This document shows positions 17,722 to 26,030 of a stretch of 64,000 nucleotides of DNA, one piece after another. The DNA is from an uncultured Anaerolineae bacterium (lineage in GTDB: Bacteria; Chloroflexota; Anaerolineae; Aggregatilineales; Phototrophicaceae). The stretch lies in NCBI GenBank assembly GCA_937944445.1, contig CALDYP010000046.1, positions 1 through 64,000 of the forward strand, given 5' to 3'. The position numbers and the translations under genes were made by a program. Numbering within the stretch: the stretch's first letter is position 1; every line of letters starts with the position of its first letter. The notes beneath the pieces were generated by a model that was given only the letters and a program-made list of their open reading frames with translations, was not told the origin of the DNA and made no database searches.

Positions 17722-18907
17722 AGAAGCCCTTGCCGAGCGCAATCGTCTGTTGGCCGAGGCTTACCATGCGCAGTCGGTGCGCCACAAGCTGCGCTTGCGG
17801 CTGTTGAAGCTGGCCGCTGTGTTTCCATTTGCAACAGTATCGCCGTCGAGTCAGCGCATCTTGCTCATCCGACCCGATCACATCGGCGATTTGCTGCTGA
17901 CGACGCCCGCGATCCACGCGCTGAGGCGCGCGCTGCCCAACGCTGAAATCCATATGCTGGCCGGGCCGTGGGCGGCCAGCGTGCTGCAATCGAACCCAGA
18001 CCTCGATCAAGTTCTGACCGTGCGCTTCCCGGGTTTCGACCGCGCGAGCGCTCAGCAGCGCCCTCTTCAGCCCTACGCGCTGCTGCTGAAAATTTCGCGT
18101 CAACTGCGCGTCATCGGCTACAGCACGGTCATCATCATGCGCCCTGATCACTGGTGGGGGGCCTTCCTCGCGCACGCAGCGGGTATCCGTGAGCGGGTGG
18201 GCTACGCGCTGCCTGATGTGGCTCCATTCCTGACGCGCGCCATCCCATTTGCCCCAGCCCACGCCGTTCGGCAAAATTTACGCCTTGTTGAGCACATCAC
18301 AGGGGTGATCCCAGATGAAGCTGTTCAACTACAACTCCCGATTGCGCCCAACGACGCGCAGTTTGTTGAGGATTGGTTAGAGTCCATCCCAGCCGCGCGT
18401 GACAAGCGCCTTGTGTGCCTCCACACTGGCGCTGGGACGTGGGCGAAGCAGTGGGAGGCAGCGCGTTGGGCACAGTTGGCTGATGCGCTCAGCGAGCATT
18501 TCGACGCCCACGTGATCTTCACCGGCACTTCGGGCGATAAGCTAACTATCGAGCAGGTGCTGTCGCAGGCGCGCTTGCGCCACACCAGCGCCGCCGGCGT
18601 CATGGGGCTGGGCGGTCTGGCCGCGCTCTATCAGAAAAGCGCCCTTGTCGTCGGGTGCGACAGCGGCCCGATGCACATCGCCGCCGCAGTAGGAACGCCT
18701 ACCGTAACGCTCTTCGGCCCGGCCAACCCCGCTGAATTCGCCCCGTGGGGCAGCCGTGAGCGCCACCTGCTGCTCATGTCGTCCATTGCCTGCCGACCTT
18801 GCCGCGTGCTGGACTGGGGGGACGACCTGCCTGCCTATCACCCGTGCCTGCGTGACATCACAGTTCACGACGTCTTTGCAACGGCCAGCCACCTGCTGCA
18901 CAGCTAG
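17714..18907 (+). CDS. Glycosyltransferase family 9 (heptosyltransferase-like)
   Basis: This 397-residue protein starts at ATG 17714. The N-terminal motif LLIRPDHIGDLLLTTPAIHALRRALP and the C-terminal GCDSGPMHIAAAVGTPTVTLFGP box are diagnostic of ADP-heptose:LPS heptosyltransferase relatives. In bacteria without classical lipopolysaccharide, GT9 enzymes act on other cell-surface glycans, so a heptose donor should not be assumed. Last gene of the glycan cluster; it converges on ppk2 with a four-base overlap. Confidence 0.9.
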   Translation: MDREALAERNRLLAEAYHAQSVRHKLRLRLLKLAAVFPFATVSPSSQRILLIRPDHIGDLLLTTPAIHALRRALPNAEIHMLAGPWAASVLQSNPDLDQVLTVRFPGFDRASAQQRPLQPYALLLKISRQLRVIGYSTVIIMRPDHWWGAFLAHAAGIRERVGYALPDVAPFLTRAIPFAPAHAVRQNLRLVEHITGVIPDEAVQLQLPIAPNDAQFVEDWLESIPAARDKRLVCLHTGAGTWAKQWEAARWAQLADALSEHFDAHVIFTGTSGDKLTIEQVLSQARLRHTSAAGVMGLGGLAALYQKSALVVGCDSGPMHIAAAVGTPTVTLFGPANPAEFAPWGSRERHLLLMSSIACRPCRVLDWGDDLPAYHPCLRDITVHDVFATASHLLHS

Positions 18908-19707
18908 TCTGGAATGACCACCGTTTCAATCCCAGCCTCTGCCAACGGGAAGCGCAGCGGCAGCCCTCCCAAAGTTTTCACCAACGTCTCCATCACCACC
19001 AGATCACGATACCATTTTGCATTCGCCGGCACGATATGCCACGGGGCATATGGGCGATTGCACTTTTCCAGCACATCTTCATAGGCGCGCATGTACAGAT
19101 CCCACTGTTTGCGCACTTCTAGATCCCCGAGAGAGAACTTCCAGTGCTTGCCGGGGTCAGCAAGGCGCTCTTCAAACCGCTTCTTCTGCTCATCTTTGCT
19201 GATGTGCAGGAAGAACTTCAAGATCGTCGTACCGCTTTCAGCTAAGAGTTCTTCAAACTCGTTGATCTGATCGTAGCGCTTGCGCCATACGCTCTCAGCG
19301 ACTAGGCCGTTTACTCGCACCACCAGCACATCCTCGTAATGGCTGCGATTGAACACGCCGATCATCCCCTTGCGCGGCACACGCTTGTGAATCCGCCATA
19401 AGAAGTCATGGCTGCGCTCCTCCTCAGTCGGCACTTTGAAGCTGGTGACCTCAACCCCCTGTGGGCTAACCCCAGTAAAGATGCTGCGGATTGTGCCATC
19501 CTTGCCGCCTGCGTCCATCGCTTGCAGCACGATCAGCACAGCGTGCCGCCCGTCAGCGTAGAGCTTGTTCTGCAGCACACTCAACTCCTCGCGCAGCGCC
19601 ATCACGCGCTCACGCGCTGCTTCACGCTCCCATTGGCCGCGATAGTTCGGGTCATAGTCCGCCAGATTCACTTTGCCGCGTGGTGGGATTAAAGGTTGCT
19701 CAGCCAT
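18904..19707 (-). CDS. ppk2: Polyphosphate kinase 2 family protein
   Basis: This 267-residue cytoplasmic kinase transfers phosphate between polyphosphate and nucleotides. Walker A is DAGGKDGT at 65-72 and the Walker B/lid region is GVFNRSHYEDVLV at 117-129 with PRKG before it. Single-domain PPK2 proteins of this length and motif set in Chloroflexota and Deinococcota usually belong to class III, which phosphorylates both AMP and ADP. That sub-class is inferred. The start overlaps the end of rqcH by eight bases, so the two genes share a transcript. Confidence 0.92.
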   Translation of the reverse strand: MAEQPLIPPRGKVNLADYDPNYRGQWEREAARERVMALREELSVLQNKLYADGRHAVLIVLQAMDAGGKDGTIRSIFTGVSPQGVEVTSFKVPTEEERSHDFLWRIHKRVPRKGMIGVFNRSHYEDVLVVRVNGLVAESVWRKRYDQINEFEELLAESGTTILKFFLHISKDEQKKRFEERLADPGKHWKFSLGDLEVRKQWDLYMRAYEDVLEKCNRPYAPWHIVPANAKWYRDLVVMETLVKTLGGLPLRFPLAEAGIETVVIPD

Positions 19708-21412
19708 TTAGTTCACTCTCCTTCATCGGCGTTACAGGTATTGTAGTCTCGTTGCGGTACGTCACCATCCCCGGCCCAGCGCCCTTCATCTTGCGGACGT
19801 ACTTCACCCGTGTCACGTCTACATCCACGCGTGCTTCAGAACGGTTCGCGCTGTAGTAGGCGACTACTGCGGCCACTTGATGGATGAGCGCCTCAGGGAC
19901 AGCGCGGCCATCGTAGCGGATCACACCGTGCGCCCCGGGGACGCCCCGTGCATGCAGCCAATAATCCATCGGGTTGGCGTATTTGAACGTCACGATCTCA
20001 TTCTGAAGGCTGTTGCGCCCAATCCAGATGACGTAGCCGTCCTTTGTGAGGCGCATCGGCCCGGTGCGTTGGCTGCCGCGCCGCGGGCGCGCTGCCCCCT
20101 GCCACAACCCTCGCTCGGTCAGCGCGCTCACCACATCGTCAATCTCAGGGTAGCTGGCAGCCTGCTCCAAATCGAGCGCCAACTGATCGAGGAAGGCCAG
20201 CTCGGTGCGCGCTTCTTCGATCAACTGCGGCACACCTGCTTGCGCGCGCTTGGCTCGGTTGTAGCGGTCGAAGTAGCGCTGCGCATTCTCCAGCGGCGAA
20301 AGCGATGGATCAAGCGCGATCCTCATCGGTTCCGCGTCAAAGTCATACTCGGCCACTAGCTCGCGCTGGCCGGGCTGAATGGCATATTGATACGCGAGGA
20401 TCAACTCACCAGCGCGCTGCATGTGCTCGCGTTCAGCCTCGTCTTTGAGGCCGCTCTCCAGCGACGCGAGTTTGGCCTGCAACCGAGCCTTCGCCTCTTC
20501 GATCTGCGCCTGCACCGGCTTACGCGCCTCAGCATACGCCTCTGCGCCGACTGCGGCCCCATAGTAGCCAACTAGTGCCTCGCTCATCGACGCTTTGCGC
20601 TCCCAGTTTGGCAGGTGCGTCAGCGGATAGGCGCTGTAGGCAGTAGGGCTGCCGTCAAGATAGGCTGTGCCCGGCTGCCAATCGCGCCGTTTGAGCGGCT
20701 CGAGCAGCGTCTGAAGGCTCTCCCAGACGGCAGCAGGATCCACGACATCCGCGAGGCTGCCCGCGTCTTTCGTCGCCCGATAGATCACCTCACGGCTCAG
20801 CAGTGGGCTGCACCCCAACACAAGCGCGCTCAACCACTGCGACGCTTTGCGCTTCGGGTCGCTGTTGTTTTTCCACTGCGCAGCGAACGCATCAGACGAG
20901 TCGCTGAACGGGTTCAAGCGGTTCGTGATGGGCGGGGGCGGCGTATAGGGATGGTTCGGCAGGCTCACGCGGAAGCGGTTTTCGTCTGGCCCGACGCGGC
21001 GCATACAATCAAGGATGATGCCCCCCTGAACCAGCAGCAGGTTCGCACGGCGCTCCATCGGCTCCACAATGAGCTGAACCTCCCCTTCAGGGCCGCTCAC
21101 CTCAAGCGTGAGCATGCGCTCCCACGGCGGCTGGCTGACGTGGTTGAGGATGCCCCCCTCAACAAAGCGGCGCATCAGCAAGCCTAGTTGGTTGGGGCGC
21201 TCTGTGCCGCGTCGCAGTCGATCTGGCACAAGGTGAACACGCGGGGTCTGCGGGTCAGCGCTGAGGTACAAGTAGCGCCGCTGACGATGCGCATAGACTT
21301 CAAGGCCGATGCCCGTCGCGTCGGTGTTCAACACATCTTGGATGCGTCCGCCCACCAGCACATCCATCAGTTCATCTACGAGCGCGCTGATAGTGTAGAC
21401 GTCAAAGTTCAT
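19700..21412 (-). CDS. rqcH: RqcH/NFACT family ribosome quality-control protein
   Basis: This 570-residue homologue of eukaryotic Rqc2/NEMF was formerly annotated as fibronectin-binding protein. It contains an N-terminal NFACT-N domain (MNFDVYTISALVDELMD, SADPQTPRVHL), helix-hairpin-helix and coiled-coil segments (about 300-410), and a C-terminal NFACT-R domain (IWIGRNSLQNEIVTFKYANP, DYWLHARGVPGAHGVI). The family binds obstructed 50S subunits and adds C-terminal Ala tails. A GAGGAG Shine-Dalgarno precedes the ATG. A 10-bp inverted repeat lies between this gene and the cytochrome c gene upstream. Confidence 0.95.
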   Translation of the reverse strand: MNFDVYTISALVDELMDVLVGGRIQDVLNTDATGIGLEVYAHRQRRYLYLSADPQTPRVHLVPDRLRRGTERPNQLGLLMRRFVEGGILNHVSQPPWERMLTLEVSGPEGEVQLIVEPMERRANLLLVQGGIILDCMRRVGPDENRFRVSLPNHPYTPPPPITNRLNPFSDSSDAFAAQWKNNSDPKRKASQWLSALVLGCSPLLSREVIYRATKDAGSLADVVDPAAVWESLQTLLEPLKRRDWQPGTAYLDGSPTAYSAYPLTHLPNWERKASMSEALVGYYGAAVGAEAYAEARKPVQAQIEEAKARLQAKLASLESGLKDEAEREHMQRAGELILAYQYAIQPGQRELVAEYDFDAEPMRIALDPSLSPLENAQRYFDRYNRAKRAQAGVPQLIEEARTELAFLDQLALDLEQAASYPEIDDVVSALTERGLWQGAARPRRGSQRTGPMRLTKDGYVIWIGRNSLQNEIVTFKYANPMDYWLHARGVPGAHGVIRYDGRAVPEALIHQVAAVVAYYSANRSEARVDVDVTRVKYVRKMKGAGPGMVTYRNETTIPVTPMKESELNG

Positions 21413-21428
21413 GACACGCTCCTCACGC

Positions 21429-21474
21429 TGTCACGGTAGGCTGTGCCAAACCTGACCTCAATCATACCGTGACA
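21429..21474. repeat. Perfect 10-bp inverted repeat upstream of rqcH
   Basis: TGTCACGGTA (21429-21438) and TACCGTGACA (21465-21474) are exact inverted copies with a 26-base spacer. In RNA they would form a stem after the cytochrome c stop without a U-run. In DNA they could be an operator. A minus-strand TATGAT at 21461-21466 overlaps one arm. Confidence 0.6.
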
Positions 21475-21488
21475 AGCAGAGTTGCGCC

Positions 21489-21950
21489 CTAGCGCGTTAA
21501 CAAATAAGCGACCATGTCGCCGACTTGCTGCGGCTCCAGTCGTGTTGGGTAGTTCGCGGGCATCGACGCGCTGTAGCCGCTGACGACGTGCACCGATGGG
21601 TACATGATCGACTCGTAGAGGTAAGCAGCAGCAGTGAGGGGGGGCCTTTCCGTCGCGGCGCGCTGGCCGATGCCGTCAAACGACGGCGCGACTTGCCCCG
21701 CGCTCTGGACATGGCACACGTGGCACTCAAATTGACGGTTCACCAGCTCAGCCCCGCGCTCCACATCTGCGCTAGCCAGCAGTGGGCTGATGATGTCCAT
21801 GTAGGTTGAAGCGGTCAGCGTTTCCGCCGCACCCTCTGGCGTTGTTGTGGAGGTAAGCACAAATTCATAGATGAAGCCAACGGTGATCACTGCCAGCAGC
21901 ACGCCAGTGACCACCATTGGCAGTTGAGATTTTGCAGTCTTGGTTTTCAC
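21489..21950 (-). CDS. Membrane-anchored mono-heme cytochrome c
   Basis: This 153-residue protein has one N-terminal membrane helix (about 11-32), used either as an uncleaved anchor or signal. One class-I cytochrome c domain follows. The heme site is C-H-V-C-H at 76-80 and the distal ligand is probably Met130 in YSASMPANYP. It probably carries electrons to a terminal oxidase on the outer face of the membrane. It follows ctaB by 29 bases and completes a small heme/respiration operon; no oxidase subunit genes lie in the window. Confidence 0.92.
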   Translation of the reverse strand: MKTKTAKSQLPMVVTGVLLAVITVGFIYEFVLTSTTTPEGAAETLTASTYMDIISPLLASADVERGAELVNRQFECHVCHVQSAGQVAPSFDGIGQRAATERPPLTAAAYLYESIMYPSVHVVSGYSASMPANYPTRLEPQQVGDMVAYLLTR

Positions 21951-21979
21951 AATCCCTCAGAGTTTGCTGTGACGTTATG

Positions 21980-22888
21980 CTAAAGCAGGCGGTCGATGAT
22001 CATCGCCATGAACAAGCCTGCCAGATACAACGACGAATATTTGTAAAGCTGACGCGCAACGGCCTTATCCGCCACCCGTATCAGCTTCAATGACAAGTAG
22101 ATCATCCCAGCGCCCAGCAGCACCGCAGCCACCGTGTAGAACCCGCCCAGCATCGGCTGCACAGGCAGCAGCAGCCCCATCGACGGGATTAGCGTGATCA
22201 CCACCAACTGGAATGAATAGGCTAAAATCTGCCAGCGCGTCACTTCTTCGCCGCGCGCCACCGGCATCATCGGAACGTTGGCCGCGGCATAGTCTTTGTT
22301 CACCAGAATCGCCAACGCCCAACTGTGCGGCGGCGTCCAGAAGAAGACAATTGCGAAGAGCAGCCACGCTTCCCACGGCACGCTCTGCGTCACCGCCGCC
22401 CACCCCACCAAGACCGGGATCGCGCCTGCACCCCCACCGATCACGATGTTGATCACCGTGTTGCGCTTCAGCACCATCGTGTACAACACGACGTAGTAGA
22501 TAGCCCCAGCGAAGGCCAGCGCCGCCGCCAGCCAGTTCACCATGACACCCAAGATCAAGACAGCCCACGCTACCAGAGCAAGGCCAAACAAGAGCGCATT
22601 CACCGGCGCAATCCGCCCGGAAGGAATGGGGCGGCGCGCCGTGCGTGTCATGCGACGATCCATATCACGATCAACGTATTGATTCAAGGCGCTCGCGCCC
22701 GCCGCAGCCATGAACCCGCCGATGATCGTCGGCAGAATCACATGGGCAGGCGGCAGACCATCCGCCGCGACCACCATCGCCGTCACTGTTGTGAACACCA
22801 ACAACGTGACGATCGGCAATTTCATGAGTTGGCTGTACGCGCGCAGTGTATCCGCAGTTAGGCGGTTGCTTGAGAAGGCTGCTTCCAT
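21980..22888 (-). CDS. ctaB: Protoheme IX farnesyltransferase (heme O synthase)
   Basis: This 302-residue polytopic UbiA-family prenyltransferase attaches farnesyl to heme B, giving heme O for cytochrome oxidase. The first Asp-rich motif NQYVDRDMDRRMTRT lies near 88-102. The second active region is WTPPHSWALAI, with LVNKDYAAANVPMMPV after it. Eight or nine membrane helices are evident. Its first 31 bases overlap the end of ctaA, so translation is likely coupled. Confidence 0.96.
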   Translation of the reverse strand: MEAAFSSNRLTADTLRAYSQLMKLPIVTLLVFTTVTAMVVAADGLPPAHVILPTIIGGFMAAAGASALNQYVDRDMDRRMTRTARRPIPSGRIAPVNALLFGLALVAWAVLILGVMVNWLAAALAFAGAIYYVVLYTMVLKRNTVINIVIGGGAGAIPVLVGWAAVTQSVPWEAWLLFAIVFFWTPPHSWALAILVNKDYAAANVPMMPVARGEEVTRWQILAYSFQLVVITLIPSMGLLLPVQPMLGGFYTVAAVLLGAGMIYLSLKLIRVADKAVARQLYKYSSLYLAGLFMAMIIDRLL

Positions 22889-23817
22889 GTCTCTTTACTT
22901 CCACTACTTTCCAACTTGAGGTCGCCAACGTTAACAGCTTCAACAATGCACAGAGTGATCAACAGCGTCCACGTTGCGGCTGCCATGCCCACGTGCGCCG
23001 CCCCCCAGAAGGAGCCAGCCACCGTCAGCACATACATCGCGCCCACGCCTGCTTGTCCTAAGTACAGCACACAAGCGCCTAGCGCCAGTTGACGGGTAAA
23101 CCCATCCCGGTGACGCCACACCTGAACCAACATCAAGGCCAACGACACGCCCAGCGCCAGCACCGCGAACCGATGGAACATGTGCACCAACGCAAGCTGC
23201 CCCTGCCCCGCAGGGAAAATCGCGCCGTTGCACAACGGCCAATCCGTGCAGGCGAGCGTCGCGCCGCTGCCACGTACCAGCGCCCCCGTCAGCACGATCA
23301 CCAGCAAGAAGATCGCATTGGCGTACATCAACGTGGTCACTTGGTCGCGCGCGCGGGGGGTTGGTTTCACCCACGCCAGCACCCACGAGGCAATCAGCGC
23401 GCCCAGCATCAGCATGCTCGTGCCGAGGTGCAGCGTTACGAAAGTCGGCGGCAGATCAAGCACCACCACAAACGCCCCGAGTGCGCTCTGCACGACGAAC
23501 AGCGCAGCCGCCAACGCCACCGTGTTCAGCACTACGCGGTTGTTTCGCCGATAGGCCCGCCACGCTGTGGCCAGCATCCCCAACCCGAACAGCCCGATCA
23601 ACGCCGCAAACAAGCGGTGCAGCCATTCGATCCAAGCCGTCACGTTGTCCAACGGTGGGAAGATCGTCCCATTGCACAGCGGCCAGTCGCTTCCACAGCC
23701 CAAGCCGCTGTCCGTGACGCGCACCACCGCGCCAAAGACGATCAGCCCTAGCGTTAAGGCAGCAGTTGAAAAAGCCAGCACCCGAAAGGAGCCGCCCCTC
23801 TGAACAGAAGTATTCAT
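22858..23817 (-). CDS. ctaA: Heme A synthase
   Basis: This 319-residue membrane protein converts heme O to heme A for aa3-type oxidase. Two homologous four-helix halves each carry the family pattern: GLGCGSDWPLCNG early and ATLACTDWPLCNG in the second half, the conserved Cys pairs. His ligands lie in WIEWLHRLFA, LHLGTSM, HMFHRF and AAHVG. The gene opens the ctaA-ctaB-cytochrome c run and probably shares a promoter with the small membrane protein upstream. Confidence 0.96.
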   Translation of the reverse strand: MNTSVQRGGSFRVLAFSTAALTLGLIVFGAVVRVTDSGLGCGSDWPLCNGTIFPPLDNVTAWIEWLHRLFAALIGLFGLGMLATAWRAYRRNNRVVLNTVALAAALFVVQSALGAFVVVLDLPPTFVTLHLGTSMLMLGALIASWVLAWVKPTPRARDQVTTLMYANAIFLLVIVLTGALVRGSGATLACTDWPLCNGAIFPAGQGQLALVHMFHRFAVLALGVSLALMLVQVWRHRDGFTRQLALGACVLYLGQAGVGAMYVLTVAGSFWGAAHVGMAAATWTLLITLCIVEAVNVGDLKLESSGSKETWKQPSQATA

Positions 23818-23885
23818 CCTCTAACACCTATCACACTAACGACTAAACTCACCAAGATCAATCGATACGTCAACGCCCAAAAGCC

Positions 23886-24245
23886 TTACGCACTGCCTTC
23901 GCTCAGTTGCGCTTTAGACTCGTTACCAGCCGGTAAGCTTTCACTCTCAGCAGGGCGGTTCAAAATTGCCGGGGGGGTATTGGGAAGATTGCGCGCGTGG
24001 TTCGTCGCACGCCCTAAGAACCACATCACGAGCGTCAGCGTCACCCCAGCCCCTACTAGGTTGATCAGCACAAAGACAACCCAAAAGACAAACTGGTTCG
24101 CCTGCTCAGGCGTCGCCATCATCGGTGAGGCATTCGGGTCAGCCGTCTGCACAAGAAACGGCAAACTCGGCAGCAGACCTGCGCTGCTAGCCCCAAATAC
24201 AGTTAACAAGATCACAAAACCGGCCAGAATACCCAGTCGTCTCAC
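23886..24245 (-). CDS. Small two-helix membrane protein, unknown function
   Basis: This 119-residue protein has two membrane helices (about 5-27 and 50-75) and a hydrophilic C-terminal tail rich in Asn, Pro, Glu and Ser. The start is GTG at 24245 with an AGG Shine-Dalgarno five bases upstream. The first helix could be a signal peptide. It lies 68 bases upstream of ctaA on the same strand, which suggests a role in oxidase assembly or respiration. I do not recognise a family. Confidence 0.7.
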   Translation of the reverse strand: MRRLGILAGFVILLTVFGASSAGLLPSLPFLVQTADPNASPMMATPEQANQFVFWVVFVLINLVGAGVTLTLVMWFLGRATNHARNLPNTPPAILNRPAESESLPAGNESKAQLSEGSA

Positions 24246-24281
24246 AGTTGCCTACCCTTTTTAACAACGGATCGCCTGTCT

Positions 24282-24287
24282 AGTATA
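24282..24287 (-). promoter_or_regulatory. Possible -10 for the ctaA region
   Basis: The minus strand reads TATACT 36 bases before the GTG at 24245. The same bases read TATAAT on the plus strand (24284-24289), so direction is ambiguous. Confidence 0.3.
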
Positions 24288-24338
24288 ATGGTTCCGATCA
24301 CAAATTTCAGTATGCTTCTTATAAAATTTAACGAAGCA

Positions 24339-25121
24339 TCATGACACGGCGTTCGGATCATCGTAATCGGTGAAATCAGCGCCTTCTTGTGAGTCGTCGT
24401 CCAGCGCGTCAAGCTCCTCACCCGACTCATGCTGACGCTCACCTGTTGACAGTGGGATCTGCACGGTAAAAGATGTGCCCTCGTCTAGTTGGCTCTCCAC
24501 GCTGATGCTGCCGCCGTGTCGTTCAACAATCTCGCGCACCACCGCAAGGCCGATGCCGCTGCCTTCCGTCTTGCTGCCTCGAACGCGGTAAAATTTGTCA
24601 AAGATGCGGCTGAGCGCTTCCGTCGGAATGCCGCATCCCGTGTCAGTGACACGCAAGAATATCTTGCGATTTCCCTTCCACGTCTCGATGTATATGTGCC
24701 CATCCTGCTCGTTGTACTTCGCGGCGTTCGACAGCAGGTTATAGACCACATGGCGGAACCAACGCGGGTCACACACAAGTTGATGAGCATCGATGCCAAT
24801 ATCTATCTGAACAATCAGGTTCCGCTCTAAAATTAAGTGTTCGACGTGTTGAAGCGCTTCTTGCAGCAGAGAGCGAATCTCCACCGGCTGCAGATCAAGC
24901 TGCTGTGATCCAACTTGGCTGAGCACGATCATATCGTTCAGCGTTGCGACACCGCGGTCAACATTGGCGTAGATGCGCTCCAGCCAGCGCTGCTGTGCTT
25001 CGTTCAGATCACCGGTGTGTTCCAACAAGTCCGCGAAGCTTTTGATACTGCCCAAAGTGCCGCGCATGTCATGTGCGAACAGCGCGATCAAGTCATTCGG
25101 GTTCTCTGCATCCAGCTTCAT
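24339..25121 (-). CDS. Sensor histidine kinase, cytoplasmic, no sensor domain
   Basis: This 260-residue protein consists only of a HisKA dimerisation domain (about 10-75, phosphoacceptor H17 in LFAHDMRGTLGSI) and a HATPase domain. The N box is YNLLSNAAKYN, G1 DTGCGIP, the F box IFDKFYRV and G2 GSGIGLAVV. No membrane helix or PAS/GAF domain precedes the HisKA, so input must come from a partner. No response regulator is adjacent. It is last in a long minus-strand gene run, ten bases after the BtuF-like gene. Confidence 0.9.
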   Translation of the reverse strand: MKLDAENPNDLIALFAHDMRGTLGSIKSFADLLEHTGDLNEAQQRWLERIYANVDRGVATLNDMIVLSQVGSQQLDLQPVEIRSLLQEALQHVEHLILERNLIVQIDIGIDAHQLVCDPRWFRHVVYNLLSNAAKYNEQDGHIYIETWKGNRKIFLRVTDTGCGIPTEALSRIFDKFYRVRGSKTEGSGIGLAVVREIVERHGGSISVESQLDEGTSFTVQIPLSTGERQHESGEELDALDDDSQEGADFTDYDDPNAVS

Positions 25122-25130
25122 AACAAGTGT

Positions 25131-26030
25131 TCACCCTGTTGGCCGCAGCAAGCGCGGCAGCACGTCAAAGGCATAAGCAACCCGTGTCCCATGCCACGTT
25201 AGCAGCGACCCATCCACTATATGAACGCGCTTCGAACGAGCCGCTGGCACGTCCAATTTTAAGAATAAAGGCACATGAGAATCATTAAAGGCAAATGGCT
25301 CATCCGGCAGCAAGATCACGTCCGGCTGTGCCACCTCTACTTCTTCCCAAGTCACCCGTGGATAGCGCGTGTCGCGGCCAGCCACCCGCTTGTCATCAGG
25401 TGACAGCGGAGCAGCCGTTCCCAGATCAGCCGCTAGCGGGTAATAACGGTCACGATCGGCGAAGACGTTCGTTCCACCGCACACCCGAATGACATCATGA
25501 ACATACGTCTCACGGTTGATCGTCATCAACGGATCCAACCAAATCGGGCAAAACACCTTGAGCGGGTCAGTCACTTCAAGCCGCAGCGCAATCGCGTTGA
25601 GCCAATCATAAGTGTACTCGATCAGACGCACTCGCTCCACCATTGTGGTCACGTCGCACAAATACATCAAGTTCCACATGACGTTGAACGACTCTAACAC
25701 AGTCTGCGGAAACGTCACCCACACCGCGATGCCAGCCGCTTGGAGCGCCTCCACGTCTTCGCGGCGGTTTTCCTCCCGATTTGCGATCACCAGATCAGGC
25801 TTCAGCGCAATGATCTCGTCAACGCGCGGGTTCTTCGTCCCCCCCACCGACGGGATCGCTTGCACGCTGTGAGGCGGGCGCACACAGTAATCCGTGCGCC
25901 CCACCACCAGATGCCCCAGCGCCAAATCAAACAGCGTCTCAGTCATGCTCGGCACGAGCGACACGATACGGCGTGGTGGCACGTCGATCGGCAAGTCCTG
26001 CATCTGAGTGTAGTGCTTCGGTTCTGTCAT
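25131..26030 (-). CDS. BtuF-like helical-backbone metal/cobalamin receptor without signal peptide
   Basis: This 299-residue protein matches the class-III solute-binding fold of BtuF/FepB receptors (RRIVSLVPSMTETLFDLALG, VGRTDYCVRPP, IIALKPDLVIANREENRREDVEAL). However, the N-terminus MTEPKHYTQMQDLPIDVPPRR lacks any signal peptide or lipobox. It may be a cytoplasmic cobalamin-binding protein or have a moonlighting role. No BtuCD genes are near. It overlaps the end of purA by four bases and precedes the histidine kinase by ten, so it could feed information to that sensor-less kinase. Confidence 0.85.
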   Translation of the reverse strand: MTEPKHYTQMQDLPIDVPPRRIVSLVPSMTETLFDLALGHLVVGRTDYCVRPPHSVQAIPSVGGTKNPRVDEIIALKPDLVIANREENRREDVEALQAAGIAVWVTFPQTVLESFNVMWNLMYLCDVTTMVERVRLIEYTYDWLNAIALRLEVTDPLKVFCPIWLDPLMTINRETYVHDVIRVCGGTNVFADRDRYYPLAADLGTAAPLSPDDKRVAGRDTRYPRVTWEEVEVAQPDVILLPDEPFAFNDSHVPLFLKLDVPAARSKRVHIVDGSLLTWHGTRVAYAFDVLPRLLRPTG

